From: Molossus alvarezi
Taxonomy: Eukaryota; Chordata; Mammalia; Chiroptera; Molossidae
NCBI GenBank assembly: GCA_037176705.1
Contig: CM073885.1
Location: forward strand, 163,856,290-163,920,289
DNA length: 64,000 nucleotides
Direction of reading: 5' to 3'
The position numbers were made by a program, and so were the translations under genes. How positions within the stretch are numbered: the stretch's first letter is position 1; every line of letters begins with the position of its first letter. Of this stretch, positions 32,731-46,100 are shown piece by piece. The notes under the pieces were generated by a model. It ran no database searches and was not told where the DNA came from. It worked only from the letters and a program-made list of their open reading frames with translations.

Positions 32731-34659
32731 CAATAGTCAACTCTTGGGGTCATTAATATCTTAGTTCTCTTCTCAACACACACAGGACACACTCAATCCC
32801 TCTCCAAAGATTCCTTTAGTCACTACAACCAATTTCAGCTATTTAGGTTTTTTGCTGTTGTCTTATCTCTACTATATACAGTATTTGTACATTATCCTCT
32901 TGTTCTGGAGATGTGTAAACAAAAATACAATTTTTTTTGCAACCCCTGACCCCAACATACCCACTATACAACAGTAGAAGAGAGACAGAAAAACCACAGT
33001 AAGCACTCCCATTCAGGAAAGAAAGGATGGGAGATACTTGGTAGTTACCGAGCCCAGTAATTCTGAAATCACACTGTACAGATTTGGTGGAGACCTCCTT
33101 CATGGGTGTGTGTGTGTGTGTGTGTAAGAGTATCTTTTGTTTTTGTTGTTGTTAGCACCTCACTCCGGTCTCTGGAAAAAGCTTCCTATTTCTTTGTTCT
33201 CCATGACCCCTGGCAGCACAATCTGACAAGCTCTTGTTTTCTCCTTGTATTCTCCAGCCACATCAAAAATAAAAATTGTAGAATATGCCCTCAGTTGAGA
33301 TTGAGTTTTCAATTTTAGTTTCAATTTCTGTTTTACCTGAGTCACAGCAAACATCTAGTTCTTTGAGTAGAAATATACACTCAAGAAACCACACAACCAT
33401 ATAGTTAAACACTGACAAATTCCAGCATTTATTTCCTCAAAAAGCTAAGTGGGTAAGCAAGCTTTTTGAGGGGGACATGGTGTACAAACTGAATCTCTGA
33501 ATTGGTCAGTCTTTTACTGTCTTAACCACTACCAGATGTATTTAGCTTGTTTTTATTTCAAGATTTTTGGGAGAGAGAGAGGAAGCCAAAGTCACTGTTG
33601 CTCACTCATTGATGTGGTAGGTCACGTGTTTTTTCCAGCTGGGAGCTGGATGGTATCAATATACCGTACATTCTATTCACTCAAAATTACAACATTCAGA
33701 GTTGCATCAATTAAGCTGGAATGATCCTAAATTGCCATATTCTATCTACTATGTCCTGGGCAATGTAGCCATATGCTTAGCAAAGTAACCCATTTCCTTT
33801 GGAGTAACATAAGGGCAAATTAATTTCACATCCAGCCAATTTCCCAGGTAAGACTGGTACATACACTATTTTGAAATATACAAACCTCAGTCTCCTTAAG
33901 GGTTACCAGGGTTTTTAGTTCACTCCCTTTATATAGGAGATTGGGTGCCCTCCAGTTATTTCAGTTGTCTAAGGCTCATAGGCTTTTTTACTCCAAGTTC
34001 ATAGTTTCCTTGGAAGTATACTTCTCTGAAGACTGTGGAAGTGCACTGTTTGAAAGTCAGTTTCATTTTCCACGCTATACTTCTTTAGAGATATAGACCT
34101 TTGATCTACTATATTTATTTGCTTTTTTATCCCCCAAATTTTCTCAATATATTTTAGCCTCTCTGGAGTAGTAACTGGTAAAACCAGATTCTTTATTTGA
34201 TTTTTTCCTTCAGAAATTTCAAACCATTAAGAGGTTTTAAGTAACCATGCAGGTCATATTCTTAATCTGATTCTTGCCAAAAGTATTTGGTTTTAATGGA
34301 CTTTTTCTCAAATTCTTTCTTAATTTTATCTTACTTTGGGAGCAAAAATTAATAAACTATTCAAACATGACAAGCTCTTGGATTTTTGAAAGTCTCCCTT
34401 TCCTTTTATTTCTACTTAATAAAATTTTTCATCTCTATCTTTTTTCTTTTATGTCCTTGCAAAATGCATCAAATAATAACCTAGACATACTACTAACACT
34501 TTGTTTTTCACACACCTCCCCTTAGAGATGTGAATGCTTTAAGTATATGGTCTTATTGCTAAGTTATAACTGGTGACAATTTTACAAAGTACTTACCACT
34601 GCATAACATGGAATTATTATCCTGCCTACTTTCGATAACAGTCTCTTAACCACATGTTG
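32731..34659. other. No gene; short TG run
   Basis: (TG)n at about 33104-33124. No exon-like or repeat feature otherwise recognised. Confidence 0.45.
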
Positions 34660-34699
34660 CCAACCATCAAGTTAGTTCTATACAATTTATTTTTTAATA

Positions 34700-35000
34700 C
34701 AGCATTTCACTTCCAGGAGATAATAGGCTATGCTTCAATAATAAATAAACTCAAAGATCTCAGAGGCTTAATACAACAAAGTTTTATTTTTTGTGCTGGA
34801 GATTCAGCGATAATTGGCAGGGAGATGGGGTGCAGGAGAGATGGAAGGGCTCTGCTCCACAAAGTTAGACTCAGGGAAGTGCCATCATTTGGAAAGCCAT
34901 ATGATGGGGAAATCGATATAAGAGAACTCACACTTACTCTTCTTTCTGCCACATAGCCCATTGATCAGAGTAAGTCATTGGGTCCTCCTTGACTACATGT
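34700..35000 (+). repeat. Possible ancient LTR-type remnant
   Basis: 'cagaggcttaatacaacaaa gttttattttt' is typical of the start of old MaLR/ERVL LTR copies ('...cttaaaacaacaaaagtttatt'). The rest is too diverged to place. Confidence 0.3.
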
Positions 35001-35061
35001 AGCTGGGAACAGTGGAGGGAGTATTTGACTTGCAGTAGAATTTAGTAAAGAAATGCAAACA

Positions 35062-35294
35062 GCCCTGGCTGGTTTGACTCAGTGGTTAGAGCATCGGCCT
35101 GTGGTCCAGAGAGACCCGGGTTTGGTTCCCGCTAAAGGCACGTACCTCGGTTACAGTTTGTCCCTGGCCCTGGTTGGGTTGTGTGGGTGGCGGCCACTTG
35201 ATGTGTACCTTTTGCATCGATGTCTCTCTCTCCCCCTCCCACTTTATCTGAACAAAAATAGAAAAATGTCCTCGAGTGAGGATAAAAGAAAAAA
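35062..35294 (+). mobile_element. Ves SINE with TSD
   Basis: Plus-strand copy of the 'ccagagagacccgggtttgg' subtype with a complete head 'gccctggctggtttgactcag', B-box-like 'ggtttggttcccgct', and tail 'gtcctcgagtgaggataaaa'. TSD 'aaatgcaaaca' at 35051-35061 and 35295-35305. Confidence 0.93.
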
Positions 35295-35435
35295 AAATGC
35301 AAACATAAGCTTATTTCCACATTTGAGAGACTATAAACAAAGAACTAACAACCCATCATTATTTCTAAGATTCATGCCAGGGAGTCATTTTGAAGGATCA
35401 AAGAGTAGGAGATGCTCAAGGTTGGAAATTCATGC

Positions 35436-35690
35436 ATTGGTCAGTGTGGCTCAGTTGCTTGGAGCATTGTTCTGTACACCAAAAGGTCAAGGATTCGATT
35501 CCTGGTCAGGGCACATGCCTAGGTTGTGAGTTTGGCCCTCGGTTGGGTCTTCTGCCAGAGGCAACGAACTTATGTTTCTCTCTTACATCGATGTTTCTCT
35601 CTCTCTTCCTTTCTCTCTCTCTCTCTTTCTCTCACTCTATCTGAAGATAAATAGAAAAATATCCTTGGGTGAGAATTTTTAAAAAAAGAA
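35436..35690 (+). mobile_element. Ves SINE, mixed-module copy
   Basis: Head of the 'accaaaaggtcaaggattcg' type joined to 'gaacttatgtttctctctt', a long CT tract, and the 'atatccttgggtgagaattt' tail normally seen with other heads. This suggests subtype mixing. No clear TSD. Confidence 0.82.
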
Positions 35691-36324
35691 GAAAGTAGGA
35701 GAAAGTGAAGCCCATGAGAGTTTGGAAGGTATTAAAAGGCAGTCTTCTGGGTCCCATTTTCTGTCTCAGAGTTTTGGTTCCTACAACTCTTTCTTCAACT
35801 CTTGAGCCACAGGAACCAACCCATCAAGTTAATTTGAACTGGTTTCCACTTTTGCTATTATATATTATGTTTCTATTTAATTTTAGTGACTTTTCCACAA
35901 TAGTTTGAGGAGACCATACTACTCAGACCATAATTTCCCTTTGATACCTGGTCTTGTGAAGAAAAGTCTACTTCTTAGAAAATAGACCCTCTTAGTAAAA
36001 ACCCAACTTTGGAAGGAGAAAATAAGGAATAGTGGGTTTAAGTGGCATTGCCCATCCTAGGAGCCTTCTTACCATTTAGCCTGATTACTTTGAGGCATCA
36101 CAACTTTTTCCACATGTCTCCCCTTGATTAGGGCAAAAATATGAGTTAGTATTGGAAAATATACACCTTAATTTTTACTAAACCTCTCCAAAATGTAAGT
36201 ATCTTTTAGAGGCAAGTTATTCATTGTCATAATAACCACGTGTTAGCATCTTTCAGATTACAAGGAATAGATTCACACTTTATTTATTTGATCAAGTGGG
36301 AGCTCACTGTAAGTATACAGAGCT
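35691..36324. other. No gene seen
   Basis: Unique sequence. Confidence 0.45.
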
Positions 36325-36560
36325 TTTAATAATAATAGCTAAAATGTATTATGCTTTTACTATGTGAAAGCAATATAGTAAGAAGTTTATAAGCAATGTG
36401 TCATTGAATCCACATAGCAATCCCATGAAGGAGATACTTTTATTCCCACTTTACCCAAACTGAATCATAGAGAGATTAAGTGCATGCCTGAATTATTTGG
36501 ATAGCTGGAAGTATAACCCATGTTTATTTCCAAGCTCAGTGCTCTTAACCACTATTCTAC
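36325..36560 (+). repeat. MIR SINE remnant
   Basis: Plus-strand MIR from 'taataatagctaaaatgtat' through 'gaatcatagagagattaagt' to 'gtgctcttaaccactattct'. Confidence 0.75.
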
Positions 36561-37001
36561 TATACTATATAAATCCCCCAAGACTTGGGTAACTGGGCTT
36601 CTTGGAGAGCTAAAAGGTTTCCTATCTCAATGTTGATGTTGTGGTCTTTTAAGCAGGTTCTGTCTTGGCTTTTTCCTCCACTTCCTCTGCTTCTACCAGC
36701 TGTTTCTTTCTCTCTTCTTTCTTCCCCATAACTTCTGCTACTCATGCCTTGTGTCTATTGCCACCTCTCTCGTGGCAAGTTCTTTTTTACTTTGCTGACT
36801 GAGATTCTCTGTGTGAGTTGCATTCAAACTTTTGTAGATCCACAATCTGATTGGGTCACTTTGTTGTTATCAAATAAGAAGTGTCTCTCAGGTAACATTC
36901 TTTCATAGGCAGCATGATAGGCTGTCCCATTGCAAGTTGCCTTTTGCTCAAAACTAGCCCTGTTCGAATTGGTTGTGGCCAAAGTGATGCTGGGAAAACA
37001 T

Positions 37002-37053
37002 AATTGTAATGGACCATCAATAGACACAATTGTAATGGACCATCAATAGACAC
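37002..37053 (+). repeat. Two-copy 26-bp tandem duplication
   Basis: Two perfect 26-bp copies, beginning 'aattgtaatggaccatcaat' and ending 'agacac', at 37002-37027 and 37028-37053. The surrounding 36561-37400 stretch shows no gene; minus frames at 36824-37062 cross the duplication. Confidence 0.95.
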
Positions 37054-37404
37054 TTTTCTCAAAAGGGAACATGAGAAGTGTTCATAACTTCATAGCAGGT
37101 TGGTCATTTGTTGCTACATGTTCATAAATATATTTGCAGATTTTAGTGACTAAAACAGGCAAGTCAGTCACTTGGCAACTTTCTTAGAGTTTGAAGTGCA
37201 GGATCAGCATACTATTGTGGGAGGAAAGTCAGAAATGATCTGGAGTCAAGAGGGCAGGTTTGGCTTACAGGGGATTAATGGTCACTATGAAGAGACAGTG
37301 TGCAACAAGAGGACTTTGACCATTGAGTGGAATGGAATAGAAAGAAACACAGAAAAGGGTAAACTGGTAAGTGGAAGGACACCCCCTTCATTACTGCTGA
37401 GGTT

Positions 37405-37755
37405 AATAACAAATACCATAGACTGGATGTCTTAGGCAACAGAAAGTTATTTTCCTACAGTTCTGGAAACTAGAAGTTCAAGATCAAGATGTCCACAATG
37501 TGGGTTTCTAGTAAGGCCTCTGTGGCTATAGACGACTTTCCCTCACTGTGTGCTCACATGTCCTTTTTTCTCATTTTAGTGTCTTCTCCTCTTATAAGAA
37601 TGTCAATCCTGCTGGATTAAGGCCCCACCCTTATGACTTCATTTAATCTTAATTATCTCCTTAAAGGTTCTATCTCCAAATACAGTCACATTGGGGGTTA
37701 GCGCTTTCACATGTAGATTGCAGGGGGGGGGGTGGCAGAGTTCAGTTGGCTATAC
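37405..37755 (+). repeat. MLT1A-like MaLR solo LTR
   Basis: Plus-strand match in order to MLT1A: 'aataccatagactggatgtc', 'ttcctacagttctggaaac', 'ctggattaaggccccaccct', 'tctccaaatacagtcacatt' and 'gggggttagcgctttcacat', with the last G-run and 'agttcagttggctata' end. Old (MaLR) solo LTR. A G9-10 run sits near 37724. Confidence 0.82.
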
Positions 37756-39081
37756 CTTCAAAGTGTTTCCCTTACCCTTTGGGTCAGGAACAGCCTTATA
37801 CACATCCTCCTCATTCTTATACAGCTCAGCAGTCCACGCTGCATTTCAGCTTACCTCATTTCAGGACTGAAGGAAGAACCATATTACCTTGGTGTTTTCT
37901 ATCATTTCTTGTAATAATGCTGGTGATTCTTCTCAAGAGGCAGAAATTGTACAGAACAAATGTACAAATCCAAGTCTCTGAGTATAATTTGGGGGACCAT
38001 CATCATTGTCTTCAAGACTGCAAAGCACATGCCTTTCTCTAGTGAGGTGTAGGTAATTTAAAAGAAGACTCTGAAATGTACATGTGCACATTAATCTGTA
38101 CATGTATTTTAAAGTATATGATAAAAGTAGTCTAGAACTTCTTTTTCTTTAGCTCTTATATTTGCAAACAAAGAACTTCATTGCCACATATGAAACAAAC
38201 CACCAAGAAATTCAGATCCAGTTTTTATTAAAATACTTTTAAAAGTATTTTTACTTTAAAATATGTGGTATTTGCTAATGCACATATTTAATGATCTTAC
38301 CATGTTCACTTACTTTTTTCTGATTTAATACAAAAAATATTTTACTAAAAATCTCATGATAAAATAGCCTTTCAATACTAAATGTCAACAGTATGATTTC
38401 AAAAATTAGATGTGGCAGAAATTGGACATTATTTTGAATTCCAAAAGAAAAACTCTATCTAATACAAGGAAGAAACATTAGCAAGTGCATATTTATTTAG
38501 GTTTGTTACTTATTTAACATATCTAAAGTATTTATTTAATTTAACATTAATTCTTTTGCCCCTGTGCTTTGAATAATATGAATAATAATATGTACAGAAA
38601 ATGATTAAGCATGCTGAGGTTTTACCCTATTTAAAATAGGCTATTTAAAATTCACTCTTGTCTTCTACACACGTAATTTTATGCTTCCATGAAAAATAGT
38701 ATCATGCTAAATGAGGTTTCATTTCTTCTAATGAAAAGTAATAAATTTTAAAGTTATTAGTACTATTTCTAAAATTCACATTAATATTACCAAAAAATTT
38801 ATTGACATTCTGAACTTAAGTAAGCTATCTACTAGGTTTTATACTCAATATCTTTAACTTATATACATATATTTTATAAATAATCAACTAATCAAACATC
38901 CAACTTACATGCATATCTTATTAAACTGATAATTCATATTTATATTCTTGTGATTCAGTTAAAGTATCACAAAAATATAGTTCCAGTATCTTAAAGCTTT
39001 CAGTGGATATTATAATAGGAGATCAGAGGAGAGTATAGTTCAGAAAATTAATGCTACAATGGGCCTGTGCTACAAATTTTA
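37756..39081. other. No gene seen
   Basis: Very AT-rich unique sequence. Open frames at 37732-38042 show no domain. Confidence 0.5.
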
Positions 39082-39343
39082 GTCCTGGCTGGTTTGGCTC
39101 AACAGTTAGAGTGTTAGCCCATGGACCAATGAGTTACAGGTTTGATTCTGGTCAAGGGCTCATACCTCAGTTGCAGTTCATCCTCAACCCTGGTCAGGAT
39201 CATGCAAGAGGCAGCCAGTTATGCCTCTTTCACATCTCTCTCTCTCTCTGTTTCTCTCTCTCTCTCTCCCTCTCTTTCCCTCTCTCCTTCCCATTCTATC
39301 TGAGATAAATAAAAAAATATCCTCAGGTGAGGATTCAAAAAAC
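39082..39343 (+). mobile_element. Ves SINE
   Basis: Plus-strand copy with head 'gtcctggctggtttggctca', 'ggtttgattctggtcaaggg', a long CT tract and 'atatcctcaggtgaggattc' tail. Frames at 39051-39308 and 39219-39566 read through it. Confidence 0.88.
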
Positions 39344-41745
39344 AACATTGGGCTCTAAATGGATTCTGGGCACTGTGAGTTCCACTGCAAGATTGGACAC
39401 ATGTGGAATTATTTTTGCAGATGTTTTCAGCAACTGCAAAGAGTTGGTGTTCGAATCTACAACTTGCACGTCCTTCCTTTGGGAGACTATTAGAAAAAAA
39501 GACGAGCTGGCCCTTGGGAATAGGAGAGAGGTAAAGCAAAGTTAGAGAAGCCCAGAGTTTTTGCATGAAGACTTGTGACAGATGAAGAAGCTAAGGAACC
39601 TCTGGGCCAAGTTACCCCTGCCCAATGAGAAGCTGGAACTGGATGCAGAAGAACAGCTGACATTGAGCAAGGACCTTGGTGTAGTCACTGCAGATAGAGA
39701 TTCATGTCAGAAGGGGAGATTGAGGTTGGGAATTACAATTCATGTTTTCTCAAGCCCTGTTTTTTCCATCCCAAATGTAACCTACATGACCTTGCAACCC
39801 AAATTCTAAATGCCTAGGATCTCCTACATCATAGAACAATTACTTAACTATTTTCCCCAAAGCTTGACAGCAGGAAGTCCCATCTTCCCCTGCAATGTCC
39901 AAGAACCCCAGAGGCTAACTTAGTCCCAAGGGGAGGGACAAGCCTCCACGTTCAAGACAGAGTGTAGTTTGATTGGTCCATTCCAGCTAGTGTTTCTCCC
40001 AGCTGTGTCAGTCTCTAGGATCCTGTCCTACACTGAGGGTGCCAGTCCTGGAAATGAGGATGCCTGACCTATTACTGCCACCTATGTCCCAAGCTCAAGC
40101 TCTCAGTGCTTCGGTGCTCAGCACCAGCCTGGCCCAGAGGCCCTCGGAGCATAGGGTTAGGAAGGTGACAACTATGTTTGAGGTCCACGGGAAAGCCACC
40201 CTTAGTGATTCCAAGATGATTTCCTCTTCTGAGGGAGACCCACTAAGTCATTCCAAGGGGACCAGTCTTAGACTTGGGAGGGTTAGAGGTACAAGTTTCC
40301 TTTGGTGATTTCAAGCCTCTTGTTTCAACTGAAGAAGAGAATAATCTCTGGTGACATCTAGTAACACACATCATGTGTTACTAACATCACCAAAGAATTT
40401 TGGGAGTTGTGTCTAATACCTCCAAGTTATAAAATGAGAGGAATTTTGAACATCGGCTTTGAAGACAGGACATAGGTAAAAATGCTCACAAAGAGGAAAC
40501 AAATTTACAAAGACCTTTCTCAAATTGGAGAGGATGTTGAGCCTACATATTATCTAGAGATCCAAGATGGTAAGTAGAAGCTGGTAGTACAAGACAAGTA
40601 ATTGCTATTTAAAGAAACGTGTAATGACAGAGTGCTTCTTTTGCTTACTGGGTGGTCTGTATTGCTTTGTTTGGGGGATGTGAAAAGTATCATGAGAGAA
40701 GAAGCCATCTGTTCTTGCTCACTATGACTATCAATATTTGTTGAATGTATGAGACCTTAGTAAACACCTTTAATTCCTTTTTTCTCATGAGACCTTGATT
40801 TCTCTCACAACGAGTTGTGGAGAACAAGTGAAAAATATATGTAAAGCACTTAACAGGTGCTAATATTTATGGAAGCTGAAAGTAGTAATTGAGTAAAAGG
40901 AGAGGCCTTCCCACCCCCACCCAAGACCACCCCCTTCTATATTCACCCTTGGCTGTGTCCTGTATTATAAGGGGACACATAAACATGTATGTGGACATTA
41001 CACTCAACAGAGCTCATCCAAACTCATGCCTAGGAAGTGGGGCCTTCAGAAGAGGTTCACACAAGCCCCACAGGCAGGTTTGGGGGCCATTTGGACAGGG
41101 GAGATGGGAGACATGAGGAAGATGTACCCATCCTGAGTACTTAGAACATGGAAGGGTGGTATAAACTCTGGATGGACATGTTCCAGGCACCATGGGCACC
41201 TCATCCCATTGGGGATGGTATGCACAGGGCCAAAAAAAAAATCTCCCATTACCCAGTTCTAAAGGCAGGGCTGGTGCTTAGAAAATGCTTGGTATATAGT
41301 AAGTGCTATGTTAGTGGGGGGTAGGGAGTACTCCTGAGCCAGCATAACCTGACTCCAAACAGATTGACTGAATCAAAATATATAAAGTAAAATGATATGG
41401 ATAAGAGGAGTTTGGTCTGTTATGTAGTGGGATAGAAAAATAGAATCTGAAAGCCAAATCAATATGCCCACAACTCACCCAGGCATCAGTAAAGTGACAA
41501 AGGATAAGGAACAAGACACCAGAGGAAGGAAAGAACTTGATATGGAACAAAGAGCATATCAGGGGTCAATGGTAGCCACTCTGCCTGCTGATCTTCTTGG
41601 ATTATTGAACTAAAGCCAGCTTCCCTTCCCATGATAATACCACTCTTATGTAAATGGTTATTCCTGATTCTTCTGACTCATTGTGTCTCTTTTCTGTGTT
41701 TTCATATATTAACTAAAACTTTCATTTATTCATTTTTATTTAAAA
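39344..41745. other. No gene seen
   Basis: 2.4 kb of unique sequence. Short frames (39327-39545, 39582-39809, 40039-40308, 41311-41550) have no recognisable family and no consistent splice context. Confidence 0.45.
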
Positions 41746-41956
41746 TTTTTTTCTTTATTGATTTTAGAGAGAGAGAAAGTGAGGGGGAGAGAGAGATAGA
41801 AACATCGATGAAAGAGAACATCGACTGGCTGTCTCCTGCATGCCCCATACTGGGGATCAGGCCCACAACCTGGTCATGTGCCCTGATCAAGAATGGAACT
41901 GCCGACCTCTTGGTGCATAGGTCAATGCTCAACCACTGAGCCACACCAGCCGGACT
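41746..41956 (-). mobile_element. Ves SINE
   Basis: Minus-strand copy of the 'accaagaggtc' subtype with 'tttattgattttagagagag', 'aacatcgatgaaagagaaca' and head end 'ccacaccagccgg'. Flanks (catttttatttaaaa / tatttttttaaaa) may be a worn TSD. Confidence 0.88.
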
Positions 41957-42910
41957 GGTTTATTTTTTTAAAAAGCAGAATGCAAAATGTGTGGTTTCAT
42001 TTATTCATTTTTTCCCCCCAATAATATCACATGGACTATGGTAGGTACCAGGAATACAAAACAGATTAAAACATAATCCCTTGTCCTTGAGATGCATAGA
42101 GTCAAATAAGGGAACTGAATATTTGTTCAAATATTTATAGTGCAATCAGATAAGTGCTGAATACGTCATGAAATAAATTCTATCGAGCACAGAAAGGTTT
42201 AAAAACTAACAGTCTAATTTAATTAAAATCCAAAAGCAAACAACTGAATATTGCCAGAAATACAAATTTGTTGGTGCACTAATACAAGTGTTTCTTGAGC
42301 AATCTTTCTAACTCATATAGATCTCCTGCTGGGACTGTTTGGGATCACCCACAGGAACAGGAATGGGAAATAAACAAAGAGAATAAAAAGGTATTCCAAA
42401 CCCATTGATCACATGGTGACTTCAAAATAGGAAGGGAAGAGACTGAAAATAGAATGCAGACAAATGGTGTATACTGATGGCACTGTTTGAACCAAGAATT
42501 ATAGGAGAGTGTGTTTTTAATGACCAGTCAGGACTTTGTCTTTCATTCTGTGGGCACCTTCCCTAATTGTTAGTGATATTTTCCAAATACCTTTAAAAAC
42601 CACAAGAATTATTATTCTTTAAATGAATGGTTAGCTCTGAGTCACAAAGAATCCAGAAATACCCCAACTAAGCCTTTTTTCCCTTTTCCCTTCCCTGTAG
42701 CAGTTGTGGCCCTTGATTACCCCATTAATGGCAAGTTAAATTAAGAAATATTACTGCTTCTTCTGCTACCCAAGTGATCTTTTTGAAATGAAGGCAGGTT
42801 GACATACAGAAACCTTGCATGAGCCACATGATGACTAAGAAAATAATTTCTGTACATGCCAGAGCTTTTTACTTATGTATTCTAATTCAGTGGTCTGTTT
42901 TTCTGAGGGA
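41957..42910. other. No gene seen
   Basis: Unique sequence upstream of the L1 insertion. Confidence 0.45.
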
Positions 42911-42923
42911 TCAATGGCATTTT

Positions 42924-43122
42924 TTTTTTTTATTGATTAATTTTTGTTACAAATGATTCTCCTTTTTCCCCCACTGATTCCCCCCTCCCCCTTCCCTCCC
43001 TGCCCCTTCCCCTGATTGTTGTCCATGTCCACTGTTCATGCCTCCATGCATTTAAGTTCTGTTGTTCATCCCTCTCTCAGCTCCCCACTCCTTAGGGGAT
43101 TGTCCTCAAACTGTTATGTTCA
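42924..43122 (-). other. L1 3'UTR with G-rich tract
   Basis: About 200 bp. On the L1 sense strand, 42955-43015 is a run of G-tracts (complement of cccccactgattcccccct...cccttccct), the G-quadruplex-prone polypurine tract common to mammalian L1 3'UTRs. Confidence 0.8.
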
Positions 43123-46100
43123 TTATATTCCAGAAATCAGTGAGATCATATGAAATTTGTCTTTCTCTGCTTGGCTTGTTTCACTTAGGATGATACTTTC
43201 CAGGTCCCTCCATGTAGTCTCAAAGGATAAGAGATCTTTCTTTCTTACCGCTGCGTAGTACTCCATTGTGTATATGTACCACAGCTTTTTAATCCATTCG
43301 TCTACTGATGGGCACTTGGGCTGTTTCCAGATCTTAGCGATTGTAAATAGTGCTGCTACAAAGATGGGGGTACATATATTCTTTCTGATTGGTGTTTCAG
43401 GCTTCTTAGGGTATATTCCTACAAGTGGGATCACTGGGTCAAATGGGAGTTCAATTTTTAATTTTTTGAGGTGACACCATATTGTTTTCCATAGTGGCTG
43501 CACCAGTCTGCATTCCCACCAACAGTGTACTAGAGTCCCCTTTTCTCCACACCCTCGCCAACACTTGTTGTTTGATGATTTGTTGATGGCGGCCATTCTG
43601 ACAGGTGTGAGGTGATACCTCATTGTTGTTTTGATTTGCATCTCTCTGATGATTAGTGATGATGAACATTTCTTCATATGTCTCTTAGCCATTTGTATGT
43701 CCTGTTTGGAGAGGTGTCTATTTAGCTCCTCTGCCCATTTTTTAATTGGATTCTTTGTCTTCCTTTTGTGGAGTTGTATGAGCACTCTATATGTATTGGA
43801 AATTAACCCCTTATCTGATATATCATTGGCAATTATGCTCTCCCATACAGTGGGTAGCCTTTCCGTTTTGATGATTGTATCTTTCGCTGTGCAGAAGCTT
43901 TTGAGTTTGATGTAGTCCCATGTGTTCATTTTCTCCTTTGTTTCTATTGCCTTAGGTGATGTGTCAGTAAAAATTCTGCTGCGTATGATGTCTGATATTT
44001 TGTTGCCCACAGTCTCCTCTAGGATTTTTATGGATTCATGAGTTACATTTAAGTCTTTTATCCATTTTGAGTTTATTTTGGTGTAGGGTGTAAGTTGATG
44101 GTCTAGTTTCATTTTTCGGCAAGTAGCTGTCCAATTTTCCCAGCACCATTTATTAAAGAGGCTGTCCTTACTCCACTGAATGCTCTTGCCACCTTTGTCA
44201 AATATTAATTGAGCATATTGCCTAGGGTCCATTTCTGGGTTCTCTATTCTGTTCCACTGGTCTATATACCTGTTCTTGTGCCAGTACCAGGCTGTTTTGA
44301 TTATGGTGGCTTTGTAGTATAACCTGAAATCTGGTATTGTGATCCCTCCAACTTTGTTCTTCCTTTTCAAGATTGCTGTGGCTATTCGAGGCCTTTTTTG
44401 GTTCCATATGAACTTTTGAAGTACTTGTGCTAATTCTGTGAAGTATGCCGTTGGTATTTTGATGGGGATTGGGTTGAATCTATAGATTGCTTTGGGTAAT
44501 ATGGACATTTTAATGATGTTAATTCTCCCAATCCATGAACAGGGTATGTTCTTCCACTTTTTTACATCTTGCTCTATTTCTTTTTTCAAAGACCTGTAGT
44601 TTTCTGCGAATAGGTCCTTTATCTCTTTGGTTAAGTTTATTCCTAGGTATCTTAATTTTTTTGCCGCAATGGTAAATGGGATTGTTTGCTTAGTTTCTCT
44701 TTCTGTGAGTTCATCATTGGTGTATAAGAATGCCATCGATTTCTTGACGTTAATTTTGTATCCTGCTACTTTGCCAAATTCATTTATTAAGTCTAGTAAG
44801 CTTTTGGTGGAGTCTTTGGGATTTTCTATGTACAGTATCATGTCATCTGCAAATAATGACAATTTCACTTCCTCCTTTCCAATTTGGATCCCTTTTATTT
44901 TTTCTTCCTGTCTGACTGCTGTGGCTAAGACTTCCAGTACTATGTTAAATAGGAGTGGCGAAAGTGGGCATCCTTGCCTTGTTCCTGTTCTTAAGGGAAA
45001 TGCTTTTAGTTTTTGCCCATTGAGTATGATGTTGGCTGTAGGTCTTTCATATATGGCCTTTATTATGTCGAGATATGATCCCTCTATTCCCACACTGCTG
45101 AGCGTTTTTATCAGAAATGGATGCTGGATTTTGTCAAAGGCTTTTTCGGCATCTATTGATATGATCATGTGGTTTTTATTCTTCAATTTATTTATGTGGT
45201 GTATCACATTTATGGATTTGCAAATATTGTACCAGCCTTGCATCCCTGGGATGAATCCCACCTGGTCATGGTGGATAATTTTTCTGGTGTATTGCTGGAT
45301 TCGATTTGCTAGTATTTTGTTCAGGATTTTGGCATCTATGTTCATCAGGGATATTGGCCTGTATTTTCTTTCTTTGTTGTGTCTTTTTCTGGTTTTGGAA
45401 TTAGAGTTATGCTGGCTTCATAAAACGAGTTTGGAAGTCTTCCTTCTTCTTGAATTTTTTGAAATAGTTTGAGGAGAATGGGTATTAGTTCTTCTTTGAA
45501 TGTTCGGTAAAACTCCCCTGTGAAGCCATCCGGGCCTGGGCTTTTGTTTGCTGGAAGAGTCTTGATTACATCTTCAATTTCTTCTGTTGTTATTGGTCTG
45601 TTCAAGTTTTCAATCTCTATCTGATCCAATTTTGGGAGACTATGTGTTTCTAGAAATTTGTCCATTTCGCCTAGATTTTCGAATTTGTTGCCGTATAATT
45701 TTTCATAGTAGTTGTTAACGATATTTTGTATTTCTGTAGTTGTTATCTCTCCTGTTTCATTTCTGATTTTATGTTTTTGGGTTCTCTCTCTTTGTTTCTT
45801 GGTGAGTCTAGCTAAGGGTCCATCAATCTTGTTTATCTTTTCGAAAAACCAGCTCTTTGTTTTATTGATCCTCTGGATTGTTTTTTTGGTCTCTATGTCG
45901 TTTCTTTCTGCTCTGATCCTTACTATTTCTTTTCTTCTACTTGCTCTGGGGTTTTCTTTTTGTTTACTCTCTAGTTCTTTAAGTTGTGAGGTTAGGTAGT
46001 CTATTAGAGATTTTTCTTCTTTTTTGAGGTAGGCCTGTAGTGCTATAAACTTCCCTCTCAGAACTGCTTTTGCTGCATCCCATAGATTTTTGTATTGTTG

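Noticed and set aside
44627..45472. 281-codon plus-strand open frame, and other plus frames at 43268-48639
   Set aside because: They are antisense shadows of L1 ORF2, ORF1 and the 5'UTR.
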